A stretch of DNA of 64,000 nucleotides from DASRBN01 sp035294305 (GTDB lineage: Bacteria > Chloroflexota > Ktedonobacteria > Ktedonobacterales > Ktedonobacteraceae), in NCBI GenBank assembly GCA_035294305.1, contig DATGLD010000006.1:31051-95050 (forward strand), read 5' to 3'. The notes below the pieces were generated by a model. The model ran no database searches. It was not told where the DNA came from and saw nothing but the letters and a program-made list of their open reading frames with translations. Below, piece by piece: positions 52,246 to 60,910 of the stretch; positions within the stretch are counted from its first letter, which is position 1, and each line of letters begins with the position of its first letter. The position numbers and the translations under genes are program-made.

Positions 52246-53112
52246 ATGCAAGTAGGAGTTGGACTGCCGACCGGCGTTCCTGGCACACATGGGCAGCTTG
52301 TTATAGAATGGGCGCAGCGGGCCGATGAAGGCCCGTTCTCCAGCCTGGGCGTTATCGACCGTCTCGCTTATGATAGCTATGAACCTTTGATTGCCCTGGC
52401 CGTCGCCGCCGGTGTTACCCGCAGAGTGAAACTTGCTACCACCATCGTCATCGGTCTTCTGCATAACACCGCTATGCTTGCCAAAATGTCCGCCACGCTT
52501 GATACCATTTCCAATGGGCGTTTAGTGCTGGGGCTGGCCGCCGGCGCCCGCGAAGAAGATTATATTGCCGCCGGTGTCGACTACCGCGCGCGCGGAAAGC
52601 GGCTCTCGGAGCAACTTGCGGCCCTGCGTTCCTTGTGGGAAGATGACCGGCTTCGCCCGGCGGCGGCGCGTCCCCATGGCCCGCCAATACTCGTTGGTGG
52701 ATTGAGCGACTCAGGGTTTGCTCGTATGGCTCGCTATACCGATGGCTATGTGCATGGTGGAGGACCGCCAAGAGCATTTGCGCGCGCCGCCGATAAGGTG
52801 TTCGCGGCCTGGAGCGATGCTGGACGACCAGGCAGGCCCCAGTTGTGGGCGCAGGGCTATTTCGCGCTCGGCGACGACGAAGTTATTGAAAAGGGCCGGC
52901 GCTACATGCGCGACTATTACGCCTTCACCGGGCCATTTGCCGAGAGAATTGCCGCCGGTCTGCTCACCACTCCCCAGGCCATCGCGCAATTTATCCGTGG
53001 CTATGAGGATGCCGGTTGTGATGAGCTGGTGCTATTTCCCACCGTATCCGATCTTGCCCAGCTTGACAGGCTGGCCGGAGTGCTGCATGGACTGGGAAGG
53101 AGACTCTCGTGA
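52246..53112 (+). CDS. LLM-class flavin/F420-dependent oxidoreductase
   Basis: 288 residues from ATG 52246, with CGGAG eight bases upstream; a GTG at 52240 is possible. The luciferase-like TIM barrel is recognised from GVGLPTGVPGTH, DRLAYDSYEPLIALAVAAG, KLATTIVIGLLHNTAMLAKM, SNGRLVLGLAAGAREEDY and the C-terminal IAQFIRGYEDAGCDELVLFP. These enzymes use FMN or F420 to oxygenate or dehydrogenate many substrates. Its stop overlaps the GTG start of the next gene by four bases, so both are translated together in the catabolic operon. The specific substrate is inferred only from context. Confidence 0.88.
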   Translation: MQVGVGLPTGVPGTHGQLVIEWAQRADEGPFSSLGVIDRLAYDSYEPLIALAVAAGVTRRVKLATTIVIGLLHNTAMLAKMSATLDTISNGRLVLGLAAGAREEDYIAAGVDYRARGKRLSEQLAALRSLWEDDRLRPAAARPHGPPILVGGLSDSGFARMARYTDGYVHGGGPPRAFARAADKVFAAWSDAGRPGRPQLWAQGYFALGDDEVIEKGRRYMRDYYAFTGPFAERIAAGLLTTPQAIAQFIRGYEDAGCDELVLFPTVSDLAQLDRLAGVLHGLGRRLS

Positions 53113-55424
53113 AGATTGTAATCATCGGCGCGGGCCCTGCGGGACTCTACGCGGGGCTGCTCATAAAAAAAGCTCATCCGTCCTATGATATTTCTATTAT
53201 CGAGCGTAATCCTGCCGAGGTCACCTACGGCTGGGGCGTCGTCTTCTCTGACCGCACCCTGGCGTCGTTCCAGCGCGCCGATTATAAGACCTATGAGCAG
53301 ATTCGCGACCATTTTGTGATCTGGAACGATATCGATACCCGTTATCGCGGTGAAACAATCCGTTGCGGCGGTCATGTGATTGCCAGCATCTCGCGCAAAC
53401 TGCTGCTGAACATCCTGCAAAGGCGCTGTGCCGAACTCGGCATCAGCCTCACCTTTGGCCGCGAGATTTTCGGCCTCTCCGAACTTGGCGCCTACGACCT
53501 GCTGATTGCCGCCGATGGCATTAACAGTATCGTGCGCAAAGCATACGAATCTATCTTCAAGCCGAGCATCGAGTTGGGCAAGGCCAGGTATATCTGGCTC
53601 GGAGCAAACAAAGTTCTTGATGCTTTCACCTTTATCTTTCGCGAGAACGAACATGGGCTGTTTCAGGTGCATGCCTACCCTTTCAGCGGCACTACCAGCA
53701 CTTTCATCGTTGAGTGTGACGAGGCAACCTGGTTGAGCGCGGGACTTGACCAGGCAGATGAGGCGCAGAGTCTTGCCTTTTGCCAGCGATTACTCGCCCG
53801 TGACCTGAATGGGGCGCAACTGCTCTCAAATAACTCGAAGTGGATTAACTTTGCCACGCTCAAAACACAGCACTGGCACCACCAGAACATTGTGCTGCTG
53901 GGGGATGCCGCGCACACTGCTCATTTCTCGATCGGTTCAGGGACAAAACTGGCCATGGAAGATGCCATCGCGCTGGCGGGCGCACTGGAAGAACACTCCG
54001 ATCTGGAAACTGCCCTTAATGAATATGAGTTGGAGCGCAAACCGGTCGTCGAAACCTTTCAACGCGCGGCCCAGGAAAGCCAGACTTACTTCGAGACGCT
54101 CAAACGTTACCTGGGCCTGGAGCCGATGCAATTTACGTTCCAGCTATTGACGCGCAGCGGCAGGATCACCTATGATGACCTGCGCCTGCGCGATATTCAT
54201 TTCGTCGAAGCAGTTGATCGCTGGTTCATGTACAGGGCGAGTACGAGTATCGAGACAAAAGGTCCGTATTATGATTATCAGCCCATGGTTGTTCCACCTA
54301 CTGTTGCGCAGGGAAATATTGCTCCACCGCCAGCATTCGCACCGGTACAATTGCGTGATTTAATCATACCGAATCGTCTCGTCTTTGCGCATGCCACTCA
54401 TAAAGCTTCGGCTTACTACCCTCTAGAAGATGGCATGCTGAGTGAGGACTACGCGAACCAGCTAGGGAGCCTGGCGCTTGCTGGTGCGGGCCTGGTAATA
54501 ACTGATTTCGTAGCTGTCTCTGCCGGAGGACGTATTACGCCGGATTGCCCTGGAATGTATGACGCTTCTCACGAATCGGCCTGGCACTGGATGATTTGTT
54601 TCTTTCATGGGAACACATTTGCAAAACTAGCTCTCCAACTGAACCATGCTGGACGACGTGGCTCAACTCGCTCGCGAGCCGAAGGGCTGGATAGACCCTT
54701 GCGCGACGGCAACTGGCCACTCCTCTCGGCTTCATCCCTGCCATACACGCCTCAAAGCCAGGTTCCTGAAGCAATGGATCGTGATGATATGGAACAGGTA
54801 CGCGATGATTTCGTACGCGCCGCGCAAATGGCTGGTGAAGCCGGTATCGACATGTTACAACTCTGCATGGGCCATGGGTATTTGTTGGCCAGCTTCCTCT
54901 CGCCGCTCACAAATAAGCGTACCGATGAGTACGGCGGAGACCTGCAACATCGCATGCGCTATCCTCTAGAAGTGTTCGATGCTGTCCGCGCGGTCTGGCC
55001 ACAAGGCAAGCCCATCTCGGTTGCCCTATCTATCACAGATGGAGTGAAAGGCGGTTTCATGATAGAGGATGCCATTATTGTGGCGAAAACGCTCAAGGAG
55101 CGTGGTTGTGATATCATCCAGGTACTCGCGGGCCAGACCACGATGGACGGCGAACCCGCTTATGGTCGTGGTTTCCTGACTGCCTTAAGCGACCGCGTGC
55201 GTAATGAAGCAGGCATTCCTACAATGGTAGCAGGCTATCTTACCAGCAGCAACGAGGTCAATACAATACTAGCCGCCGGTCGTGCCGACCTCTGTCTTAT
55301 CGACTCGCCGTACCTGAATGACACAGCCTGGATTACCCCCACAAATATCGATTTGAAGCACTATCTTCTTTCGTTAATTGAAGCTGGGCAGCTAGAGAGG
55401 CAGGTAGAGGAACATGGCTGGTGA
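53109..55424 (+). CDS. Two-domain aromatic acyl-CoA monooxygenase/Old Yellow Enzyme (aminobenzoyl- or salicylyl-CoA type)
   Basis: 771 residues from GTG 53109, with AAGGAGA upstream. Residues 1-395 are an FAD aromatic hydroxylase: IIGAGPAGLYAGLL, ISIIERNPAEVTYGWG and LLGDAAHTAHFSIGSGTKLA. Residues 415-760 are an Old Yellow Enzyme-like flavin reductase: LIIPNRLVFAHATHK, QLNHAGRRGS, MGHGYLLASFLSP and RRTDEYGGDL-like NKRTDEYGGDLQHRM. This domain order is that of 2-aminobenzoyl-CoA monooxygenase/reductase of Azoarcus, which hydroxylates and then reduces the ring as the CoA thioester, and of proteins labelled bifunctional salicylyl-CoA 5-hydroxylase. It is the core enzyme of the cluster. Overlaps its neighbours on both sides. 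Confidence 0.9.
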   Translation: MKIVIIGAGPAGLYAGLLIKKAHPSYDISIIERNPAEVTYGWGVVFSDRTLASFQRADYKTYEQIRDHFVIWNDIDTRYRGETIRCGGHVIASISRKLLLNILQRRCAELGISLTFGREIFGLSELGAYDLLIAADGINSIVRKAYESIFKPSIELGKARYIWLGANKVLDAFTFIFRENEHGLFQVHAYPFSGTTSTFIVECDEATWLSAGLDQADEAQSLAFCQRLLARDLNGAQLLSNNSKWINFATLKTQHWHHQNIVLLGDAAHTAHFSIGSGTKLAMEDAIALAGALEEHSDLETALNEYELERKPVVETFQRAAQESQTYFETLKRYLGLEPMQFTFQLLTRSGRITYDDLRLRDIHFVEAVDRWFMYRASTSIETKGPYYDYQPMVVPPTVAQGNIAPPPAFAPVQLRDLIIPNRLVFAHATHKASAYYPLEDGMLSEDYANQLGSLALAGAGLVITDFVAVSAGGRITPDCPGMYDASHESAWHWMICFFHGNTFAKLALQLNHAGRRGSTRSRAEGLDRPLRDGNWPLLSASSLPYTPQSQVPEAMDRDDMEQVRDDFVRAAQMAGEAGIDMLQLCMGHGYLLASFLSPLTNKRTDEYGGDLQHRMRYPLEVFDAVRAVWPQGKPISVALSITDGVKGGFMIEDAIIVAKTLKERGCDIIQVLAGQTTMDGEPAYGRGFLTALSDRVRNEAGIPTMVAGYLTSSNEVNTILAAGRADLCLIDSPYLNDTAWITPTNIDLKHYLLSLIEAGQLERQVEEHGW

Positions 55425-56208
55425 AAACAATCTCGTGCTTACGGGAAAACGGGCCGTAGTAACCGGCGCAGGGCGAGGCATCGGTCGCAGCATCGCTCTT
55501 GCTCTCGCCGCAGCAGGCGCGGATGTAGCCGTCACCGCGCGCACGACTGCTGATCTCGAATCAGTGGTCGAGCAAATTTCGGCGCTGGGTCGTAAAAGCC
55601 TATCGACTCCCTGTGACGTAACTGATTCCCAGCAGGTGCAGTCAATGGCCCGGGCTTTTCTTGAAGGACTCGGTGGCATAGATATTCTGGTCAATAACGC
55701 CGGTAATGCGGGCAGCCACAAGTTCCTGAATCATCCCGATGAACTCTGGCATCGTATGCTCGCCATCAACCTGACCAGCGTCTACTATGTTACCAAAGCC
55801 TTTGTGCCTGCTCTCATAGATCAGCGCGCTGGCCGCATCATCAACATCGCCTCGATAGCCTCACGCGTGGGTGGCAGCTATATCGTGGCCTATACCGCCG
55901 CCAAACATGGCGTACTTGGCCTGACGCGCGCCCTGGCCACTGAATTGCTGCCCTACAACATCACGGTGAACGCTATCTGCCCCGGCTATGTAGACACACC
56001 CATGACCGACGCGAGCGTTGCCAATATTTCGAACCGCACCGGCATGCCGGAGGAGAAGGCGCGCGAAGTCCTGGCAAAAACCAGCCCCCAGAATCGCCTG
56101 ATAGGGCCGGAGGAGGTAGCGGCAATCGCTCTCTTCCTGGCGCAGGATGTGACAAAAGGCATTACCGGGCAGGCGTTCAATATCGATGGCGGCGGCGTAA
56201 TGTCGTGA
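55414..56208 (+). CDS. SDR family dehydrogenase, probably hydroxyacyl-CoA dehydrogenase
   Basis: 264 residues. The start overlaps the previous gene by 11 bases. The Rossmann motif is TGAGRGIGRSIALAL; NNAGNAG and the catalytic Ser/Tyr/Lys (IASIASRVGG, then YTAAKHG) are intact; the C-terminal GQAFNIDGGGVMS is typical of classical SDRs. In the cluster it would oxidise a beta-hydroxyacyl-CoA with NAD+. It resembles 3-oxoacyl-(ACP) reductases too, so specificity rests on context. About 24 bases originally separated it from the enoyl-CoA hydratase gene before a small mobile element entered. Confidence 0.9.
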   Translation: MAGENNLVLTGKRAVVTGAGRGIGRSIALALAAAGADVAVTARTTADLESVVEQISALGRKSLSTPCDVTDSQQVQSMARAFLEGLGGIDILVNNAGNAGSHKFLNHPDELWHRMLAINLTSVYYVTKAFVPALIDQRAGRIINIASIASRVGGSYIVAYTAAKHGVLGLTRALATELLPYNITVNAICPGYVDTPMTDASVANISNRTGMPEEKAREVLAKTSPQNRLIGPEEVAAIALFLAQDVTKGITGQAFNIDGGGVMS

Positions 56209-56223
56209 GTATATTGGTGAAAG

Positions 56224-56488
56224 CTCTGTCCCTAACACTTTTTTTTCGTGCGAGTGAGTGGTGGTAGACTCGTAGAGGGCGACCACAAGGGTCCCCACCC
56301 GGCATCCCAGCCACCCCCGCCCTTACAATAACCACGCGCCTTGGCGTGGCGATCGCGTGGTTATTGTAAGGGCGGAGAGGAGCGGCGGTAGGGTGGAGAT
56401 CACGTGCTGGATGCATCCGCACGCTACAGTGGTCGCCCTCCAGGGGTCGGCACTGCTTGCCCTCATCGAAAAAGTGTCAGGGACAGAG
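56224..56488. mobile_element. MITE-like element, 265 bp, with inverted ends and 11-bp target duplication
   Basis: The ends are inverted copies: CTCTGTCCCTAACACTTTTT from 56224 against the reverse of the sequence ending at 56488 (CTCTGTCCCTGACACTTTTT), one mismatch in 20. They are flanked by identical 11-mers ATTGGTGAAAG at 56213-56223 and 56489-56499. Nested inside are perfect 12-bp arms (GAGGGCGACCAC 56275-56286 with GTGGTCGCCCTC 56429-56440) and perfect 21-bp arms (56318-56338 with 56354-56374). It encodes no protein. Confidence 0.88.
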
Positions 56489-56508
56489 ATTGGTGAAAGA
56501 GGTGTAGC

Positions 56509-57291
56509 ATGTCCTATGATTTTCTCTATGAAGTAAACGACGGCGTAGCAACCCTGACCTTGAACCGTCCCGAAGTGATGAACGCGCTCACTTTTGAGAT
56601 ATATGCCCAGCTTCGTGACCTGTTTGAGGCGCTGCGTTACGACAATGGCGTGCGGGCCGTGGTGCTGACCGGCGCGGGAGATAATTTTTGCTCCGGTGGT
56701 GATGTGCATGCAATCATCGGCGAGATATTGAAGCGCGACATGAAAGGCCACCTGGAATTTACGCGCATGACCGGAGCCGTCGTCCATAACATGCGGCAGC
56801 TGGATAAGCCGATCATCGCGGCCCTCAACGGCATGACCGCGGGAGCGGGAGCCGTACTCGCGCTTGCATCTGACCTGCGCATCGCCTCTGAGAGAGCGCG
56901 TTTTGCCTTCCTCTTCACGAAAGTCGGACTGACCGGGGCCGATATGGGGGCAGGCTATCTGCTGCCGCGTGTGGTGGGAAGCGGACGTGCCTTCGAATTG
57001 CTGCTGCTGGGTGATACCATCGATGTCGCAACCGCCGAACGCTATGGGCTTGTCAATTGTGTCGTCCCACATGACGAACTGCTGCTCAAAGCGCGTGAAT
57101 GGGCCAAGCGGCTGGCCGGCGGCCCGGCGTTAGCTATTTCAATGACCAAGCGTATGATTAATTCCGAACTGGATATGGATTTCGTCTCCGCCATCGAAGC
57201 CGAGGCGCAAGCGCAGGCTCTGATGCTCATGGGAGACGATCACCGCGAATTTTACGAAAGGTTCAAGGCGAGGCAGCAAGGAAGGCCTTAG
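56509..57291 (+). CDS. Enoyl-CoA hydratase/isomerase family
   Basis: 260 residues. The ribosome-binding site GAAAGAGG is partly inside the right 11-bp duplication of the mobile element. Crotonase motifs: YEVNDGVATLTLNRPEVMNA, the oxyanion loop GDNFCSGGDVHAI, and MTAGAGAVLALASDLRIA with a Gly-rich oxyanion hole, then FTKVGLTGADMGAGYLLPR. The active-site Glu usually seen at GPS(E) is in a region reading MGAGYLLPRVVGSGRAFELL, so it may be an isomerase or hydrolase rather than a hydratase. In context it takes part in ring cleavage or beta-oxidation of the cyclohexene-carbonyl-CoA intermediate. The 3' end overlaps Uma2 by 4 bases. Confidence 0.88.
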   Translation: MSYDFLYEVNDGVATLTLNRPEVMNALTFEIYAQLRDLFEALRYDNGVRAVVLTGAGDNFCSGGDVHAIIGEILKRDMKGHLEFTRMTGAVVHNMRQLDKPIIAALNGMTAGAGAVLALASDLRIASERARFAFLFTKVGLTGADMGAGYLLPRVVGSGRAFELLLLGDTIDVATAERYGLVNCVVPHDELLLKAREWAKRLAGGPALAISMTKRMINSELDMDFVSAIEAEAQAQALMLMGDDHREFYERFKARQQGRP

Positions 57292-57854
57292 CCGTAAATG
57301 ATATCGGTGAAAATCTGGCCTATCTCGAACTGGAACCCTGGAAGATAGGGCGACCGCAATATGTTGTCTTCATAGAGGGTACTATGCAATTGGAGTATCT
57401 CTCCCTCTCGTCGATAGAGTTCAAGATAACGCTCCTGCCAGCTTATGACCCAGTATTCCAGAACACCCCGGCGTGAGTAGAGTTTAAGTTTTGCTTCACG
57501 GTCTCTGGATATATTTGTAGGACCTGGAGAGAGTACTTCGACTACCAGTTCGGGCGCAAAATGCAGTTTCCCATCAGGTTGGAGAGCCATGGCCAGTCGT
57601 TCTCGACTGATCCATACTACATCTGGTACTACATCGTCGTCGTCAGCAAAGATTACCCCCGGTGTAAAGATTGCCTTCCCTGCCTTTGTCTGACGACTCC
57701 AATTCTGTAACAACTCATATACCTCACCACAAACATACTGGTGGTACAAATGTGGCTGTCTCGACACGTACAATTCTCCATCTACAATTTCATACCGCTT
57801 GCCTTCATCTGCCAATTTTTCTAAGTCTTGTGATGTCCAGCGCAAACTTTTCAT
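57288..57854 (-). CDS. Uma2 family protein (PD-(D/E)XK nuclease fold)
   Basis: 188 residues; AGGAAG lies four to ten bases before the ATG. Uma2/DUF820 features: N-terminal DLEKLADEGKRYEIVDGELYV, then FADDDDVVPDVVWISRERL and PELVVEVLSPGPTNISRDREAKLKLY with the Glu and Lys of the nuclease core, and GVLEYWVISWQERYLELYR. These proteins are very abundant in cyanobacteria and Chloroflexota; the real target is unknown. It is on the strand opposite to the catabolic genes and its stop overlaps the enoyl-CoA hydratase stop. Confidence 0.9.
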   Translation of the reverse strand: MKSLRWTSQDLEKLADEGKRYEIVDGELYVSRQPHLYHQYVCGEVYELLQNWSRQTKAGKAIFTPGVIFADDDDVVPDVVWISRERLAMALQPDGKLHFAPELVVEVLSPGPTNISRDREAKLKLYSRRGVLEYWVISWQERYLELYRREGEILQLHSTLYEDNILRSPYLPGFQFEIGQIFTDIIYG

Positions 57855-58019
57855 GGTTCTTCCTGGTTGTCTTTCTCTGATCCGTTACTCTCCTGTTTCT
57901 TACTTCTACAAGAGATTATACACTATCGCTCCTGGTTTGGGGAGAGTACATATGCTATGTGCATTTCACTTGTTGGTTCCTGTAGCGTAAAAGCCTGTGT
58001 GTGGTAGCATGAGTCTCTA

Positions 58020-59681
58020 TTAAGACGAATCACCCGCCGGCACCACTGCCAGGATACCCACACTAGAGGATGAGGACGGATCAGGAGCCTGCACGCTCAG
58101 ATTGCCAGTAACCTTCCCATCGGAGAGGCGCAATACCTGTATCTGGTCACCGTAGTAGTTAGCATAAAGAACATTCGTGCCGGCAACGATCTGAGGCGCG
58201 GAAGAAAACTCAATTGAAGCACGCGGGAGAGCCGAATCTGTCCAACGTACATGACCATTATTTGCATCAAGGGCGATGATAGATGCATTGCTTTTGCCGT
58301 CCTCTCCTGAAACGGTAATTGATACGATTCCGTTCTGCACCGTCAGTGACCAGACGCCTGCTGAAGCAGGATAGTGCCACAGTTGTGTTCCATCGACCGC
58401 TCGCACGGCGTATACGCTGCCGCTTGCAGCATAAGTAGTGTTGTCCTGTGCTGTCTGGAATTGGACCGTATCGCTATAAACAACGCCGTTGAGTTCAGAA
58501 AGGCCATAAACCTCTCCATCAAGTGGAACACTCCATCTTACTGCCCCATTTGTCGCGTCAAAACCATAGAGGTGACGATGGCCGGGCGGAGCTACGGCAG
58601 ATGCAGTAATGCAGAGGATGCCGTTTACGACCAGTCCACTTAGGTAATCTGGCTGTTCGCCGTCCGTTGAAATCCTCTTTTGCCAGAGAACGGCGCCACT
58701 TTTCGTATTGATGGCATAGAGCGTTGTCACTGCCGCACCGATCCTGCCGGTATATGTTGTTCCGTAGAGTACTTCATTGGTCGCAGCTTCCAGAGTAAGC
58801 CCGGCGGCGGCATCTACAAGATGATCCCGTGTCGCAATGCCCGTTTCGTTATAACGGTGTTGCCAGCGAGTCGTTCCCGTCAGAGCATCAAGGGCTGTAA
58901 CAATGCTATAACCTTTCGCATTCTCTGCCTCTGAAAGATAGACAGTTCCATCAGCAAGCAGGGGATTTCCTAAAAGATTGAGGTTTGCGGTCGCATAATC
59001 AACCTTGAACCGCCAGCGCAATGTCCCATTAGCTGTATTGATGGCGTAAAAGTAGTAGCCATCATTGCCGGTGCCGAGCATGTACAGGACATTCCCTATC
59101 ACCTGTCCGTTCGAAGCAATAGGGTCGGTACCATTCTGGATAGGCATTACAAAGCTCCAGAGCTGTTTATGTGTTGCGACATCGTAGCGATAAATCGTGT
59201 TATTCACCTCTAGATAAAGCGAATCTGAACGAACAAGCGGCTGCTTTGTAGCCGTTGGATGTCCCGTAGCCGGCTTCTGTCCCTGATGGGCTTGCTGTAG
59301 CACAACAAGCAAACTTCCGACCAGCAGAATAGCAAAGACAACTGCAGCAATCGTACTGAGACGCCATACAGGTACATTTCGGGCCTCTGAACCTTTAAAA
59401 GCCTGTCTCATACGGTTACTCCTATCATTTTGTGCCGTATTTTGCTGGCGTACCCCTGGAGATGTTGTATTCAGGGATGCGCGATGTTGCGCAAGGCGGT
59501 TCCAGACACGTTCTAATGGTTCGCGAGCATCATTGCCTACAGTGTAATGGTTCTGTAGAGCGTGGACAACCTGTACGTCAAGAGGATCAGAATGCCGAAT
59601 GCTCTGCTGGCCTGCCTGGAAAGCATCGATCTGTTCGTCTACTGTATCTGCATGAAAATGTTCGCGTTCATAATTTGCCAT
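58020..59681 (-). CDS. PQQ-binding-like beta-propeller membrane protein, partner of the ECF sigma factor
   Basis: 553 residues; AGAGGAGG is at the right distance before the ATG. A cytoplasmic N-terminus of about 110 residues (DPLDVQVVHALQNHY) and one transmembrane helix (about 113-135, IAAVVFAILLVGSLLVVLQQ) precede a large extracytoplasmic domain of PQQ-like repeats: YDVATHKQLWSF, INTANGTLRWRF, LDALTGTTRWQH, INTKSGAVLWQK and so on. The start is 18 bases after the sigma gene stop, so the two form an operon. By this layout it may act as an anti-sigma-like partner reacting to a signal outside the cell; this is inference. Confidence 0.8.
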   Translation of the reverse strand: MANYEREHFHADTVDEQIDAFQAGQQSIRHSDPLDVQVVHALQNHYTVGNDAREPLERVWNRLAQHRASLNTTSPGVRQQNTAQNDRSNRMRQAFKGSEARNVPVWRLSTIAAVVFAILLVGSLLVVLQQAHQGQKPATGHPTATKQPLVRSDSLYLEVNNTIYRYDVATHKQLWSFVMPIQNGTDPIASNGQVIGNVLYMLGTGNDGYYFYAINTANGTLRWRFKVDYATANLNLLGNPLLADGTVYLSEAENAKGYSIVTALDALTGTTRWQHRYNETGIATRDHLVDAAAGLTLEAATNEVLYGTTYTGRIGAAVTTLYAINTKSGAVLWQKRISTDGEQPDYLSGLVVNGILCITASAVAPPGHRHLYGFDATNGAVRWSVPLDGEVYGLSELNGVVYSDTVQFQTAQDNTTYAASGSVYAVRAVDGTQLWHYPASAGVWSLTVQNGIVSITVSGEDGKSNASIIALDANNGHVRWTDSALPRASIEFSSAPQIVAGTNVLYANYYGDQIQVLRLSDGKVTGNLSVQAPDPSSSSSVGILAVVPAGDSS

Positions 59682-59699
59682 ATGAATCCTCCTCTGACC

Positions 59700-60251
59700 T
59701 TATTGTCCGTAAATGCCGCGCAGCGTATTCAGCGCGCGTGAAAGCATGGTGCGAATTGCGCCTTCGTTTTTATTGAGAATGGTAGCGATCTCAGCACAGC
59801 GCAAACCGGCTATGAAGCGCAGCTCTAACACTTCCTGTTGCGACACCGGCAATTGTTTCAGATAGGCATGAAGATGTTCGCACTCTTCGTGTCGTAATGC
59901 AAGTTCGTCGGGGGTCGCTTCGTCGTCGATGCTTTCGGCCACGTGATCGAGTGGGATCATATTCCAACGGGAACTCCTTCTATGGTAATCGATGACTTTG
60001 TTGCGAGCAACCATCCAGAGCCATGCTCTTCGTTCGTCTTCAGGCATTGTCACGAGTTTTTGCTCATGCTCCATTGCTATCAAGAAAACTTCAAAGAGCA
60101 GGTCTTCAGCATCGTTCGCTGTTCGCACATGCCGGCATAAGTAGGCATACATTTTTGATGCGCATTGCCGGTAGCATTCCGCGATTACTGAGCCATCCCC
60201 CGCGGGAATATCTGCCCGGTCATTTTTCCTACCCCGATGGGATGAGTGCAT
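59700..60251 (-). CDS. ECF RNA polymerase sigma factor
   Basis: 183 residues; GAGGG is about nine bases before the ATG. Region 2 is IAECYRQCASKMYAYLCRHV, then DAEDLLFEVFLIAM (the DxED helix), with the -10 recognising RRAWLWMVARNKVIDYHRR. Region 4 is LPVSQQEVLELRFIAGLRCAEIATILNKNEGAIRTMLSRAL, the helix-turn-helix that reads the -35. This is an alternative sigma of the sigma-70 family, probably controlled by the downstream membrane propeller protein. Its own promoter is not evident in the 60252-60310 gap. The nearby plus-strand RidA gene is divergent and might be a target; no evidence beyond proximity. Confidence 0.95.
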   Translation of the reverse strand: MHSSHRGRKNDRADIPAGDGSVIAECYRQCASKMYAYLCRHVRTANDAEDLLFEVFLIAMEHEQKLVTMPEDERRAWLWMVARNKVIDYHRRSSRWNMIPLDHVAESIDDEATPDELALRHEECEHLHAYLKQLPVSQQEVLELRFIAGLRCAEIATILNKNEGAIRTMLSRALNTLRGIYGQ

Positions 60252-60321
60252 TGTTCAACCCTCACATCTTTTTGTAGAGATATCTCGTACATAGCAACGT
60301 CCAACGTGCAGAAATGTTACA

Positions 60322-60351
60322 TTGTTCTGGCCCAACAACTCGTGCTATACT
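60322..60351 (+). promoter_or_regulatory. Candidate promoter of the ridA half of the catabolic cluster
   Basis: TTGTTC (60322-60327), an 18-base spacer and TATACT (60346-60351) preceded by TGC, an extended -10. The ridA start lies 62 bases downstream. Confidence 0.55.
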
Positions 60352-60371
60352 GTCACTATGCTGGATTGTTC

Positions 60372-60402
60372 TGTGGGGCGCACCCTTGTGGTCGCCCGCT
60401 GA
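60372..60402. repeat. Partial GGGCGACCAC repeat in the ridA leader
   Basis: TGTGGGGCGCACCCTTGTGG followed by TCGCCCGC matches the reverse of the family core seen at 1111-1135 and 62119-62145. It lies between the promoter and the ribosome-binding site. Confidence 0.55.
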
Positions 60403-60412
60403 GGTGATGCAG

Positions 60413-60826
60413 ATGCAAAAAACGATCATCAATCCTCCCGGGCTGGCCCGGCCACGAGGCTTCAGCCATGGTATACTCGTCACAGGTGGACAGCTTCTCT
60501 TCCTTGCCGGTCAGACCGGTAGTGACGCGGAAGGCAATATCGTGGCAGGAGACCTGGTGGGGCAGTACGAGCAGGTTTTGCGCAACCTGCAAACGGTGGT
60601 CGAAGCGGCGGGTGGCGCCATGCAAGATATTACCAAAATTACTATTTATGTACGCGACCGCGACGACTACCTCGCGCACCTCAAGTCCCTGGGTCAGGTT
60701 CATCGCTCATTCTTTGGCGACTATTACCCGGCCACTGCGTTATTCGAGATCTCCCGCTTTTTCCAGGATGAAGCCCTGATCGAGATAGAGGGCATGGCCG
60801 TCATAAACCCGGGCTTGACGAAATGA
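60413..60826 (+). CDS. RidA family (YjgF/YER057c/UK114) protein
   Basis: 137 residues from ATG 60413, with GAGGTG about seven bases upstream (60407 is a second ATG). RidA proteins hydrolyse reactive enamine/imine intermediates to ketones and ammonia. Typical pieces are FSHGILVTGGQLLFLAGQTG, QYEQVLRNLQTVVEAAGGAM, ITIYVRDRDDYLAHL, and PATALFEISRFFQDEALIEIEGMAV. The active-site Arg of the enamine deaminases (usually in V-R-P/T) is not at the usual place, but an Arg is present in FEISRF. A RidA member is expected if the substrate is an aminobenzoyl-CoA, because the pathway produces imines. Confidence 0.9.
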   Translation: MQKTIINPPGLARPRGFSHGILVTGGQLLFLAGQTGSDAEGNIVAGDLVGQYEQVLRNLQTVVEAAGGAMQDITKITIYVRDRDDYLAHLKSLGQVHRSFFGDYYPATALFEISRFFQDEALIEIEGMAVINPGLTK

Positions 60827-60910
60827 TCAGGAGAGGCCCTGTTCCTACAGGCGACTTGCGCAATGATTGCCAAAACATTTGTTAAACCGCATAAATAGAG
60901 GGCGACTTGC

